From the NCBI GenBank assembly GCA_013397435.1, contig VZRG01000305.1:510081-574080 (forward strand): a stretch of DNA of 64,000 nucleotides, written 5' to 3'. Below, in pieces: positions 13,640 to 27,334 of the stretch. The notes below the pieces were generated by a model that was not told the DNA's origin, made no database searches, and saw only the letters and a program-made list of their open reading frames with translations. This stretch comes from Erythrocercus mccallii (taxonomy: Eukaryota > Chordata > Aves > Passeriformes > Dicruridae). Position 1 is the first letter of the stretch. Each line of letters opens with the position of its first letter. A program made the position numbers and the translations under genes.

Positions 13640-14050
13640 TGTCTTCTTTAATGTTTTTACAAGTGACCTTGATATGCAAAGCAAGTGTGCTGCTGCTATT
13701 TGCTCATAGCATTAAGGAGACAGGCCTCATTTTTCTAGGAGAGGCTTGCAAAGCCAAGAACTGGAGGAGAAGGTGACAGGAGACACTAAAATGGGATGAA
13801 ATTCAAAGCTACTCAATAAAAGATCATACATTTGTGGAGTAATACTGAGAACTGCCACCATAAGCTGAGAGCTCATTAACTGGAGATGAGTGAGGAGAAG
13901 AAGCAGAGAGCATTAGTTAATTATAGGATGACTTAAGCTACCAGGTGATGTAACTATGAGAAAAAGCAAATGCGATACTAGGATGTGTCAGCCAAGATAT
14001 TTCCAGAGAAGACAGGTAGTGGTTGTCATGACATAAAGCACTGGTGCAAC
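13640..14050 (+). mobile_element. ancient CR1-family LINE fragment
   Basis: This is a diverged piece of the reverse-transcriptase end of a CR1/L3-type LINE in plus orientation. Recognisable ordered words include 'tttttacaagtgaccttgat', 'aaagcaaatgcgatactagg' followed by atgtgtcagcc, 'atatttccagagaagacagg', and 'ataaagcactggtgcaa'. These follow the order of the family's RT C-terminal coding region. The reading frame is destroyed by many indels and stops, so this is a fossil. It looks much older than the copies at 26751 and 43034. Confidence 0.65.
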
Positions 14051-17000
14051 AAGGAATGGTAATAACATAAAAATGGCTGTCCTAGTTCAGGCCAAAGCTT
14101 CTCCTAGCCCACTACCCTTTCTTCAACTGTGGCCAGAGTAAGAACAGGAAGAATAAGAATAGGACAATCACATCTAAGACTTCCTTCTGATACTCTCACA
14201 GCCTTGAAACATTTTCAGCTAAGGGGATTTCCTTTGTTAATTGTCATTTGACTGTTTGACTTAAGCAATTCACAATGGATTTTTCTTCTAAATGATTTTC
14301 AATCTACTCATGAGCCAGTGTAAATTTCTTGAATCCACTTTTTCCTTCTGCAAGGACTTCCTTACATTTACTGATTATCACATGAATAATCACTCCCTTT
14401 TTTAATGTTTTGAGCCTACTTGCAAATAATTTCATAATGTTTCCCTTAATTCTTCTGCAGGATGTAACACAGAGTAGCCAATCCCCATCAACCTTTACCC
14501 AAATTTTGTAATCTTCTGTCATAAATTCCCAAGAGACCTCTCTTTCAGACCAAATAAGTCCCACGGATTCAGTCAGTTTGTACCCTTAGTCATAGTTCCT
14601 GTTGCCTTGCTTTCAGATTAAATAGACCCTTTCTAAGGTAAGGAGAGCAGGACAGCTTTCAAGGTTGGTTAAGTCACATGTTGTGTCATGAAGATGCGTC
14701 CTCTTTCTGCTCCTAATAGTTCCTGTATTTGATGAGGGTAGGGATTTTTATTTTGCTTTCTGATGGGTATAAATCTACTGTTTGTATGTCTAATCCAGTC
14801 ATCCATGCCCAAGAAATATTAGCTTCACTTTGAAGAGGAACTGAAGTACAAAATCAAATTAAGACAATGAGTGACATGAAGAGTCCACCATACGAGTTGA
14901 ATTTAAAAGAAAACTTACAATTCTTCTCTGTACAAAGCATTGAAAGCACCAGGAAAATGAAATTGAGAATGAAAAGCAGTGATGGGACAAAGATGTAAAT
15001 TTGGTTTGGATGTAAATGAGGCTTGGATATAATCAGACTGTTGATTAGAACAAAATCTGGAGACTCTGAAACAGCCTCTCCACAGAAAAGAGGGTAAAAA
15101 ATGAAATTAGTTTCAGGATGGCCCAGAGTCAGTTTGCGAAATGTTGGTTACCTGCAGTACTGGGAGATTCACACACAGGAAGGCCCCACCTAGGTATGTG
15201 TTTAATAACAAATGAGGTGCTTCACACCAGCTCCCTCTGTGCCTGTATTTAGGCCTTCCCAAGGGCAATGCTGCTTGCTGTCCTTTTGGGACAGAGTACA
15301 GTTCTATGCACATAGGCATCCAGAGGTCCACCAAAAGCATTCACAGAGAAGTAAAGGCAGAGAAAGCAAGAAAGGCTGTAAAGCTTGCTGCTGGTTAGGG
15401 TTACAAGCCATTACAAGATGAAGAATTAGCTTGAGCAGATATATGCGAGTAAGAAACCCACATTAATCCTGCTGCAGAGCAATGTGGTAGGAAGAGCAGG
15501 CTACATATTCCCTAACCATTTAAATAATTCTACACTTATTAAATAGTTAAATCATTTAAGCAATTATTTAAGGATTGACTAATCCCCTCATTTATTGCTC
15601 CTTGTGTAGACAATCTTGGAGTAACCATTACTGCAAATACCAGACTTTATAATAGGTCAGATAACAGAAGTGTGTAACTAGGCACCAGATAGACAAAACC
15701 AGATTTGCTTTGGAATAAGGGGCTTTTTGGTAGTTTTTTGGCTTTTTTTTTCACCAATCTCAGCATTTATAAAAACCTCAGAATACCACCACACTGAAGA
15801 GAGGAAAAAAAAAGACAGAGCTGCCAGAAGTCTTCAGGATCACCATCTTACTTATCACTGGATTTATGACTAAAACACTAGAGGATACATGCTGGAAAGC
15901 TAACTAGCCAAAGGTATTATTGTATACACTGGCATAATACAGACACATTTCAGAGAAGTGTAAAGCAACTTTAAGGCATTTGTCTTGGGAAGTCAGAAAA
16001 CTGGGAAGATCACTTCTATGCTCAAAGAGGTCCTGTCTCACAGGCAGGGAAAGCAAAAATCTTCTTTAGCAAATTGCCAGTAGAGACGGCAACCTTAATT
16101 CAAAAGAGTAAGACTAGTGCAGTGAAATTCTCTTTACTTCAGTGGCCAAACAGCTTCCAGGATCTTTGACATTGCTTGTAATGCTTTAGTGCCAAAGTCA
16201 CCCAGGCAAAACCTACTGTCCAGAAAGACAAAGATTAAAAGTTGACTACAGGTAGATCTTGTTAAATAATCCTACAATATGGAAATATGAAATATGAAAA
16301 AATAATGTCAATTTTCTAGAGAGTGCATGGAAAAACACATGTAAAGATTGTTTAAAATTGTTTCTACTTTGGTGTGTGTAGGTAATGCACAAATCATTCT
16401 TTTCTCAACAAAAATACTTTTCCCATCACAGAAGCACACAAATTTGGGTCCGATTATCACTCTGTAATTTTTCTTTCAAGGCTAGAGGAGGGTTGTATCA
16501 CAAAGGCAATTGCAGAGTTGCAGAGGTAAAGATTCACACCACCTACTTATAAACTCCTCCCAAACGCACATGCATGGAGATCAGCAGAATACAATGCAAC
16601 CTCTCTAAAACACAGTCCCAATAAATTAAATTATTGAAATCTTGTTTGGGAAAAAAAACAAATAACAACAACAAAAAACCCTTACGATTTCTGTTCTGTT
16701 CCCACTGGGGTTGTGTCATCTCATCATCAAGAATAACAATAAAATCAATTCATTACGTTCCATTGAAGGCAGCCTCAGGAGAGAGATCAAAGAATAAGAG
16801 GAAATGAAAGCTGACCGACTTTATCACCTTTGGAGTCAGTCCCAAAGATCTCAAATTAATTTAGATTGGTGGGGCAGTGCATAAAAGCCAGCAAGTTCTT
16901 TTGCCAGTGCAGAGCCTCTATACAAACCAGTGAAGTGCTGTTGTCTCTGGGGCTTTTCAGCAAGCCAAACGCTTTTGTGAGTGCTAAGTACTTTTTCCTT

Positions 17001-20000
17001 TGGCCATTTCAAGTTTATTATCGTATACAGGAGGAATATTTTCATGTTTTCCTCTCAAATTCTGCGGGGAGCCATCTGTCTCTCCTGAAAGACCCAGCTG
17101 TGACATTTCTGCATAAAAACTCTTCCCCAGTGGGAGGCTGTCAGCCGTCAGCCCTTTCTGCTCCCAGCAGCAGCCCTGACTAGTAAGCCACCCTGGAACA
17201 CCATCCCAAGTAGACAATGGTGCCTGCAGAAAACCTTTCTCTCTTCTCAAGAGAGCAAAGCAATTTCCCAAAGCTGCAAGTCACAGGGAACTTGCCAAGG
17301 TTGCTGCAGCGCAGAAACTCTCTGTAAAGGGGCTGTGACCAGAAGCGGCTGCTCAAATGGGGAGCGTGGATCCCCCCTTCACTGATTACAGTGGGCAGCA
17401 CAAAACCTGACTCCAGCCTCTCTTCCCTCAACCACAACAGGTCCCAGAGATTCCTCACCCTGCCATTTATTTTTGTCTCTGTCCTATGAATTTGATTTCA
17501 GATGCTTGAGAACAGCCTTCTGAGCACTAGTTTTCCCCCTGGACTTTCCTTGCCATGCCTTATTGTATTTCATTTTCAAACCAGATCACTATTTCCTTTT
17601 CAGCCTTTGTTTTAACACCCAGGCTCTAGACAACCAAACATGAGACTGGCTGTGTGCAACTTTTGTCTTATCTCAGGCCAAATTTCACAGCATCTGTGGC
17701 ACCACATGCCAGAGAGAGAGAGACATTCTTCTGATAGACACCTTCCCTTCCGTCACTTCCTTGGCAAATAGCTGCCTCTTGGAAACACCCAGTTAGTCAG
17801 TGGATCCCATTAGCCCCGGTGATTCAAAGCTGTGTAATCTGCAGCTGCAGACAGGCGCTGCCTTTTTCCTTTCCACTGTGTGCAACTCTCCACACGGCAT
17901 GAAGGTATTTAGCATCTCTGACCTGATTCCTTAGCAGCCAGCAACATGGAGACTAAGACTACAAGGCTACAGCATCTCCTTTGAAAGGACATGTGCTTGA
18001 TACCTTAACACCTCCTGCATGAGCTGTAGAATGCTTCGAACTGTGTGTTTTAGAGAGGTCCCCAGGTACCTAGATATTCCTCACTATGTGATCAAACCCC
18101 ACCACCAGAACCAGGGCCCTATGAAAGGACTCTCTTTTCAGCTACTCACCAAACATCCAAAAAAAAAATTAGTTCCTTCATTCAGCCTCAGTTCTACATT
18201 CAGTAGGAGGAAAAACCTCATAAAAATGGATTTTATGAAATAGTTCTGGATCTTCCAATGCTACTTCTTAACTTATCACCTGAGGACTCCCACAAGGGAA
18301 TCCCACACTACAAAGTTTACATATCCTACTATATAAGCCAATTTTGAAAGCTCAGCTATGAAAAAAGCTGCTCTAAAGAGCTAAGAAAAGATGAATTTAC
18401 TGCCATCAGAAATCTATACTCTTCACAACCAGTTTGAAAACCAACACTTTATTTTGCTAAACCCCCACCGGAGAGCAGCTAATATTTTTGGAGGTTCTCC
18501 TTGCCTGTTACTTAGCATGGTGGAAATACATCATGAATAAGCTTCAGCACAAACTGTGTGCTCCAAAAAGTGAAACTCAGTCCTACGTCCATCTATTCAT
18601 CCACAAGCATTCAAACTTGTAAACAAACAAACAAAAAAAAATTTTAAAACTTGGGAAAAATTTTTAACTGTCTGACCAGCTGTTCCTGGCCTTGAATGCG
18701 AGGAGTCATTTGTCCCAGTGTAGCTCCTGATGGATTGGTCCACATGATCAAAACCACTTTCAAAAGCAAAGTGTAGTGAGGCTGCTGGCAAGCTTAGAGG
18801 ACAGAAGGAAAGAGAGACAGAAGGACTTTTCAGCTGCTTTTCCTGGTGGTCAGTCCAGCTGAGTGTCAAAGTACAGCAGTAGTCTAAAGCAGAGATGCTG
18901 TCACAGGCACATGCCAACCTTGCCTGTAAATAAATAAAAGGCATCATTTTCCTCTGCTATGAACCTGGCACTTTTCACCAACACTAAATTGACTTAAAAC
19001 CTTCCAGAGGAAAAGCCTCAATGTTTAATTTATCTGGCTAGCCTTAGATTCTTGGCCCTACTTTTATTTTCCATAACATCCAGTTTATTTCTTTTGACAT
19101 TTGTTATCCTTCAAAAATGCTATTGTAATTAGATCATGACACTCTACAACTATCTCCAAACTTAAATATTCCCTTTCATTTAAGAGACTTTATGTGTAAA
19201 TTTCATGAGGTTTTGAACAAGGTTTTCTTGAAAGTACACTGTATTCAGAGCCAGGGTGAAAGAAAAATAAACCCATAGAAAATAAAAAGCAATTCAAACT
19301 TCTACCCCAAAACTCAAATTAAACTCTTTTGATCCTCCAGAATATCTTACTTGATTTATTTATTTTCCCATTCTTCTTTGCTTCCTCTGTTCAGATTGGG
19401 AGGGAAACACTGAAATACTGCATGAAAAAACCCCTCCTTTTTATTGTATTTTCAGCTCAGCAAGGACTGGAAAAATAAAGAGAAAGCAGCGTGTCCTGAA
19501 AGTAATCTCTGTTCATTCACCTCAGGAAAGTTGTGTGACTAAGGGCTGTTATGTAATAAATTATCTGAAATACGGATCTGTCTGTTTCAAACTGGTGTGA
19601 TTCCACAGACTCAACCTAAGGTCACTGGTACTACCAAACTCATTGCTCCCCAAACTACTTTGAGTTCAGCCTCACAGAGTTCACCATCAAGTAGTTCCCT
19701 CTTCTCTTTTTTCCAGAGTGGCTGTGGCCTAAACCAGTAGACTGTTTTCTTTTCCCAATGAAATTCATCTGCTGACGAAACTTCTCCAAAAAGCAAGCAA
19801 ACTAAATAGCAGTTGGCTTTTAAACATGAAAATTTCATGCTCAGCCCTTTCTTGTCCCCAAGTGCATATGACTGCTTCAGAGTTCAGTTGGAACCTCTCT
19901 CTAACTGCTGGCTACCAGCCTTGAGGGCCCCTTTCCACAGGATCATCCAGGGATTCATCCATACATTTCCCACCAAGTTTATGTATGGGTCAGAAGCAGG

Positions 20001-21583
20001 TGCAGGCCTTGACTTGGCAAAACTTCATGACCAAAAGCATAAACACACCTTCAAGATGCTGAATACAAGAGCAAATGAATGCCAGGGGAGGAATCTCTGA
20101 GCTCCTCTCAAGCAAGCCCAAGAGAAGAAGAAGCAGGAAAAAAAAAAAGGCAAGAAAAAATATTAGAACCAGATCCAATAATGTTCACACTGCCTTTGTA
20201 TACTAATGGCACAAAATCTCTGCAAACCAGTGATCCCACCAAAACGGGGTAGTGTTATACAGAGATCCCAAACAGCAAGACAAGCAACTGAGTCCCAGAG
20301 GGGGTTCTTTTTTCCATAGTCACATTATGCGGTCCAACCACAATCACAGACCTATCTGACCTACCTGATCCTGCTGCTACACAATAGCCCACTGTGCTGG
20401 ATATGACTCAGATTTTATGTTCATGCTATGGCAATATAATCTCCATCTACTCTGCTCAAAGTGGCATCTCAATTACGCTTGCCTTGTTGGCTTGCAGTTT
20501 CAGACTACACTCAGGCTTCCAACTCTCTCATCCCCATCTCAATCACCCCATCTAATAACACAACATCAAAAGTCAGCATTTCTAGATGCTAAAAGGATAT
20601 CAAGCTTGTTTCTTGACATGCTGAGGAGAGAAGAGACCTTTTTTTACCATTGATGTACTCAACATTTAGGAGCCCAAGCCAAGCTCCTGGGACTTTTAAA
20701 ACTACAGGGGCTTTTGATTAATTGTCAGACATCTATTAATTTGACAACTTTTTCATGTTTACTGGTAGATTTCAAAGCAGATGGAAGTAATACACCTTTT
20801 TGGCACATTTTGTAGGTGAAAAGCAGCTTTCTTGGGCCTGCCTGTGAATTTGTCCCTCCCATTTCAAAGTCGACTGCCTTTAACATCCAGTCACTGGGGC
20901 TCCTTGCCCAAACCATCAGGTCTTCCTCTGAAGTTGCTTCTCCTGCCTGGTCTCTGCATTCCCCCAGTCCAAGAGGCATGTTCTGGAGAGCAGCCCTGCA
21001 ATGAAGAGCTAATGAAAGCCCTGGAGGGCTCACAGGATCCGCATCAATGCACCCAACCTCCCCACAGTGAAACACCTACAGAATCCCAGTGCTCCATACA
21101 GTGATCTACAGCAGCTCTCGTGCAACAGCCTTGTTTTAAGACATGCTACCTAGTGCTTATGCTCATGTTTCTTAAACATGTGGGAAACGTTGATTCAGCC
21201 TGTACTTAATGTAAAACTTCTTGGAGTATTAAAAAAAATCCTCAAGCCTGCCATCTAATCATTAAGAAAACTATTTCAGGAAATTTTGGGGTCCTTTTCT
21301 TTGAGATTCATGTTGTCCCACAGGGCCAGTTGGCTTCAGAAATGAAGGATCAATTCAGGATTTTTAGGATAAAACTGTAACTGAAATCCACAGGCATTTT
21401 TTCTGAAGGATCAAAAGGAGTGACCATTATAAGGTTCTTCTGAAGGTCTCCCCTTTAAAACTTCCTTTTCTTAAGCCAGTCTAGTCTCTAGAAGCAAACA
21501 CATGGAAATATCATTAATATGCTTTTCTGCCAAACAGGTTTGTTTCCTTCCTCTGCTGATATCCAGTACAACTCACAGCATCA

Positions 21584-21612
21584 ATTCACCGCTAGAAGAA
21601 AAGGCGGTGAAT
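21584..21612. repeat. 9-bp inverted repeat, hairpin
   Basis: ATTCACCGC (21584-21592) is repeated as its exact reverse complement GCGGTGAAT (21604-21612) across an 11-nt spacer. The stem can extend by about three more pairs with one bulge. No downstream T-run or gene context gives it a role. Confidence 0.7.
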
Positions 21613-24600
21613 GATCAGGAGTTCCAGAGGTTTCAGCTCCTCTCACCGTTTAGGGCACTGGAGTAGTCCTCAAAACATGATTCCACACCTCTCAGTTTGA
21701 GTGCCCATTAGGAGGAATCTGACCTCCTCTTGTACTTTCCCTCCTTTGAAAAAAACCAGTTCATACTGGGGGGAAATTCATTAAGGCTTAATTCCCCCAG
21801 TATAGAACTTGATGATATTTTGGGTGTTCTATGAACAGATCAGAGGGACTGACTGTGCTTTGTACAATTCAACTAAGTGCAATTCAGGTTTTTAAAAACA
21901 GGGTGACAACAATAGCAGTGCAAAGTTCCTGGGAATGAAACTGACCTCTTTCTTCTACTGTTGAGGCAATTAAAGGGGATGTTCTTTCCAATTAACAGCA
22001 GTAGTACAGTCTGTATGTCCCAAGGTCAAAATGCTCCTCCAGTTTCCGCAAGTACAAGATGGAAAGAATTTCATGAGACATTATCAGAAAGAATTCACAG
22101 TGAGATAAACACTTACTTCTTCCATTTGTTTTCATTCAGGCTTGTCACTAGTAATTATGACAGAGGATGTGATAAATGTCCTTCCAACATTTGTAAGAAC
22201 AATATACTTTACCTAAACATGAGAACACACAGGAAAAAAAGACTAATCATAAGCTAATTACTTCTTTTACTAATTGTTACTGTTCTGAGTCACTGTTTCT
22301 ACACATTGCCTCATTTTTTTTTCTTCAGGAGTGAAGCAAAGGGACATTTCAACCTTGTCATGTTTCTTACCTTGAATCTTCTTCTTTTAAGGCTATTTAT
22401 TTTACTTCTCCTTGACAAGAGTTTGTTGATGTCCCAAAACCAACACTTGAATTTTCCTGCCTTCATAAATCTATTTAATGGCAAAGAAGAGGTAAAATGC
22501 CAAAATGCTGTGTTTTCTTTCACCAAAAATGTCCTTCCTGTGGAGCTACACTCTTTTTCTGGAGCTGGAAGGTGCTTGAATCACAATTTAGACCTTTAGT
22601 TTAGATGCTTTACTTCTACTTCACCTGCTACTTCTCCAGGAGGTGGAAGAGCTCTTCTGACACAGAGATTAGACCTGTTCTGCTTTGCTCTCATACCTTA
22701 GCAATGGGTGAAACATCTTGAGCAGATCACCTTCTTACCATATCTGAAGGAAAAATAAATATGATAGCTTCAAAGTTCCTGCTGCCAGGAGAATAAAAAT
22801 CACACCAACAGCCCTGGAGAGCAGGTGTCATAGGTAGGTGGTGAGGAAAATGACACAGGCTCTGTTGGAAGACTACAACTGATGAACCATCTATACATTT
22901 AGAAAAGCTGACATTTCACTGAGTTGAACATTTTCGTCATGAACTGTTGTAGTTCTTTCATCAAAATGTCCGTGTAAAATAGCAAAACTGAACAAACATT
23001 TTGGAGTCTCATAATTACCAAGGGAGTTTTACAGAAGCAGATACTTGTGCTGCTTTCTGGATCCATTCTGTAGAGCCACGTGGGCTCTCAAACCCACCAT
23101 CACACTGTCCCGAAATGGATCCATGTGCCATGCTGGACATCTTCAGTGGCTTCTGCTGCTAAGTAGGGCTTCTACTTATCTTATTATTTCATATTAAATG
23201 ACAAAGTCTAGATTCTGCAAATAACAGTGTAACTCCTGTTGTACTGAGTGCTCTCCCATTCTCCTGGCTTCCTATGAAGTATAAGATCCTCAGTGTTTTA
23301 CAGTAGATTCTCAGCAACCTGCTGGATTTACCCCTTGATAAAAATGTACTGTTTCTTAAGTAGGAAACTCAGGTCTGTCATTTACTTAACATTTGAGAAA
23401 TTTGAGGAGTTCTGTATATTCCACAAACTCTGGGGAAAAGAAGAAAAACACCTATCAACTACCAACAAATGAGCAGGGGCAAAATAAACAAATTGCTCTT
23501 TAGAAGCTGCACAGTCTAAAAGTTACACAGCAATTTGGAGTTATTGTCAACAACCCTATTGCCTTGGAGACTGGCTGACGCTGCAGAGAAATATTAGATG
23601 GGAAATTAAGGTTAACAAAGGGTTTCCTACTGTTGTTCCTAGTAATATAAGCACTTTACACATGAGTTCTAATTCTGCTGAAATGGGAAAAAGGAAATGG
23701 GAGAAGAAAATTTAAACAGGGACCACCCATTAAAATCAGAGGTACCCTGTTCTCAATAAACTCACTTTCCCACCAGAAAATCACTGCTGCAGCCTTACTT
23801 CACCTTGGCTGACTTGTTTGGAGACAATTTTTTGATTGCAGTTGCTTTAAAGTTCTGTGATCTTGCCATTAACCCAAGTTCAGTGGCTGTTTTTCAGCGA
23901 GGTCTTGCTTCTGTGCAGGTAGAAACATGACATGGCAATGCCCTCAAAGACAGGACAAATTGCTTATCCAAAAGCTGCCTCAGGCCTGATGCTGAGAGGC
24001 AATGTGTGAACCCAACAAGCAATGCCATTGATGCAGTGCTGTCTCAGCACTGCTCACCCCTGTGCACACAAATGTTCCAACTGAATATGAACTCAAGACT
24101 CTTGGAAACAGCTGTGTTGTGCTTTGCTTTCCAGCAAGACTCTGACGTGAATCAAGTGAAAGACAAAAATTTCCAATTCTGTTACACAGATGCATCAGCA
24201 GTAATGAAAATATTTCAGGAGGTCTAGAAATTCATTTGCAGTCAAAGACTGCCTTTTCTGCTTTTTTCCCCAAGTACTGTAATGCTGCCATCTTGCACTG
24301 AGAAACCCTCAGGTGTTTAGAGATCATACTGCCAAACCCACATTAATATGAGTGGTTATGGTTCTCCATGTTCCCACATGCTTGGAAAAAGAAGCTGGTT
24401 ACACTGAAGTAGAAACAGCACAGTATGCCTGCTTACTTTCATCAGGACCCCAAGAAGAAGCAAATATTTCCCACGTCAGGATCCTGTCTGAAGCGAAAAA
24501 TCTCTCACCCTTCTCATTCATGTGAAGAACACACCCAGCCTTGGACACCGGACTTCGTTGATTGCAGTTTTCCCTGTTTAGACCCAGCCTCTCCTTCTCT

Positions 24601-26154
24601 CCAGCCACACGGCTGACTCTAGCTGTCTCCCCATGCACCTCCTTCTTTGCTAAATCCTTCATTCACTTAAACTGAATTTCTCAGCCTCCATGCCACTGTT
24701 TCTCTCCCCTCTTGCCACCTTGATCTGCTGAGCGACATGTAAGTCTCCCCACATTGGATAGGACAGCTTTCTCCTCCATACTACTGTGGCATCAGGAAAA
24801 GATCATGCACGGGAGAGCCGTTCTCCATTCTGTTCTCACTTCCAGCAGCTGTTCAGAGCAGTTCAAGGCACCGTCACAGGAGGTGCTTTCCAGCCCGCCA
24901 TGAACACAGATGCTCTGCAGGGATGGAGTCTGCTCATGAGGACATTGCCAGGGCATGAAGTTGGCTGGAAGTTGGCCAGTCAGGAAGGTGTCTTTAGGAG
25001 ATCTGAATTCTAAAAAACGTGCAAGTTTCTACTGTGCAAATCTGTGCAAAATACATTTCACATGACTTGTAACTTGAATAAACACGGAGAGATTTTTCAG
25101 AGGGATGAAAAAGAGCCATTTTTTATGGAAAAGCAACAATTTCCTACAGTATTTTGAATCTCTCCTACAAAGCAGAGGGAAGAATGGAAATGGGAGCATT
25201 AAAAAAAATCACTAGAGTGATAATAAATTTTAATTTGTTTTTAGTTCCACCTTGAACTTTTCTTTGGGGGGGAAAAAAAAGCCTTTCTGGCCTCATTCAC
25301 CTGTTATACTTACCTTACAGCAGCACTGAAAATTTCAGCCTGCCTGGTTGAGCCTTGAGAACGTGAGTGATAATTAAAAACATAATATTGAGCTGTCACG
25401 TATCACATGACTTTAATGATAACCAAAGCTACCAGCTCCACCTATAATCATTTCTTTAAAAGAACAGAAATGAACCAGCCATTTCTGACCTCTTTATGTT
25501 ATTACTATGCCTTTTTTTTTCCCACCTGCTTCTCATCTCCAGCTCCTCCTATCCCAGCCTGAACATAACGTGAAAAGACCAGTCACAGCCTGAGGGCTAG
25601 GATTGTTTTCTAGGACATGTACACGGAAGATTTCACTACACCTGGCCATTTAGTGCTACAGCACACTGTACAGTAACATCGTAATATTTTCAAGTAGCTG
25701 TGTAATGCACTATTCTTTCTGAATCAGTCAAGAGTTTCATTATCTAAATCCATGTGAGAACAGAGGAAACTGTGTTTCCCCAACTCCTGAAATATCTGCC
25801 TCAGGAAGGAAGGTATATTGTCTTTTTGATGCCCCTGTTTTGCTTGTGAGGTGGCTCTGTGTGCCTGTTTTGCAACAGCACTATGAAAGCAAACTAATTC
25901 AAATCTTCTATGGAAATGTCATGTTTGCTAGACACAGTTTGCATCCTTTTAACTCAAGGGTGACTAGATCTTGAGCATATCTCTAACATTATCAAAATCT
26001 CTATGATCTGAGGAGCTCCAAAGTATGATTGTTGCAGTGTGAGCTGCAGTAGGAAATTAAATATATGAAAATGATACCCTGCATTTCAATCACCCCATGT
26101 TTTTGTTTTAAGAAAGCGAAATATACTTCCTGAAAATCTTTGGCTAAGGCCAGG

Positions 26155-26177
26155 ACAAAACAAAACAAAACAAAACA
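26155..26177 (+). repeat. (AAAAC)n simple repeat
   Basis: About four perfect units of AAAAC in tandem, a short microsatellite. Confidence 0.9.
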
Positions 26178-26648
26178 CTACACCAAAAAATCCCACAACC
26201 CTAGCTTAATCCTTCCTTTTAGTGTGTGAAAAATAATATCTCTGACAAGAGATGATATTTATGACCTCTAAAAGCACGATAGCAGAGCTGAAATAATAAT
26301 GATTATCCAGACTTCAAGCTTCCTTACTCTTTGGCTACACAAATCCTACTCCAGGCATCAGGATTTTGATCTAACTAATAAAAACTAAAGATACAGAGGT
26401 TCAGCACAGTCAGGAAAGCAATATTAAGCAAGTGCAAGTTGCTGACATGCTAAATCTCAATTCGCAAGTGTAAATCATCATATTTCTGTCAAGTTCAATT
26501 TCTTGGACTTAAAAGAAGGCTAGTTTTATAGGGCTTCAAAATAGTTTTTGGAAATTATGCTCTTTTTTCTACTCTCTGCTCTTCCTTCCCTACCAACAAG
26601 AGACACTGTTCAGAGGAGCACTTAGACATACATGTGCAATGAGACACC

Positions 26649-26674
26649 ATCAAGTCCCACTATCAAGTCCCACT
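26649..26674 (+). repeat. 2 x 13-bp perfect tandem duplication
   Basis: The unit ATCAAGTCCCACT occurs twice head to tail without mismatch. It lies about 75 bp upstream of the CR1 copy at 26751 and does not flank it. Confidence 0.9.
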
Positions 26675-26750
26675 AGTGTCAGCTGGGAGCTGCATTTGAA
26701 TTTACACCACACAAAACTATCCCTTTGATTTGGTTTAGACCTGGGAAAAG

Positions 26751-27334
26751 CACCACTAGACGGGCAAGGGAGGGGATTGTCCCACTCTACTCTGCACTGG
26801 GGCAGCGTCACCTCGAGTGCGGTGTGCAGCTTTGGGTGCCACAATGTAAGAAAGACATTAAACTATAGTTTAATTAGAGGGAGTCCAAAGGAAGGCTACA
26901 GGATGCTTAAGGCCCATCAGAGGAAGACATGTGAGGAGCAGGTAAGGTCACTTGGTCTGTTCAGCCTGGAGAAAAGGAGACTGAGGGGAGAGCTCATCCC
27001 AGACTGCAACTTCTTTGTGAGGGGAAGAGAAGGGGCAGGCACCAATTTCTTCACTCTCACAACCAGTGACAGAACCTGAGGCAATGGCCTGAAGTTGTGT
27101 CAGTGGAGGTATAGGTTGGATATCAGGAAAAGGTTCTTCACCCAGAGGGTGGCTGGACACTGGAACAACTCCCCAGGGAAGTGGTTATCACAACAGCCTG
27201 ACAGAGTTCAAGAGCATTTGAATAATGCTCTCAGGCACCAGGTGTGATTCTTGAGATGGTGCTGTGCAGCACCAGGAGTTGGATTTGATGATCATTGTGG
27301 GTCCCTTCTAACTCAGAATATTCTGTGATACTAC
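26751..27334 (+). mobile_element. CR1 LINE 3' end, 5'-truncated
   Basis: Plus-strand CR1 copy of about 580 bp. It runs from the RT C-terminal coding end ('ctctactctgcactgggg', 'cacctcgagtgcggtgtgca') through the 3' UTR words 'ggtctgttcagcctggag', 'ggttcttcacccagagggtg' and 'tggatttgatgatcattg'. It ends at 'cagaatattctgtgatac', a form of the CR1 terminal octamer repeat. The element is 5'-truncated, as is usual for CR1, and its frame is broken. Chance open frames at 26650-27160 lie within it and are not genes. Confidence 0.9.

Larger units (their letters stand above)
14051..26648. other. intergenic, no gene seen
   Basis: About 12.6 kb in which I find no gene and no clear interspersed repeat. 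Small features include a hairpin at 21584-21612, an (AAAAC)n run at 26155, and purine-rich tracts near 20110 and 18620. 25350-25500 is AT-rich with several TAAT and ATCATT words and might be conserved non-coding DNA, but I cannot show this. All open frames are short and uninformative. Confidence 0.6.
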
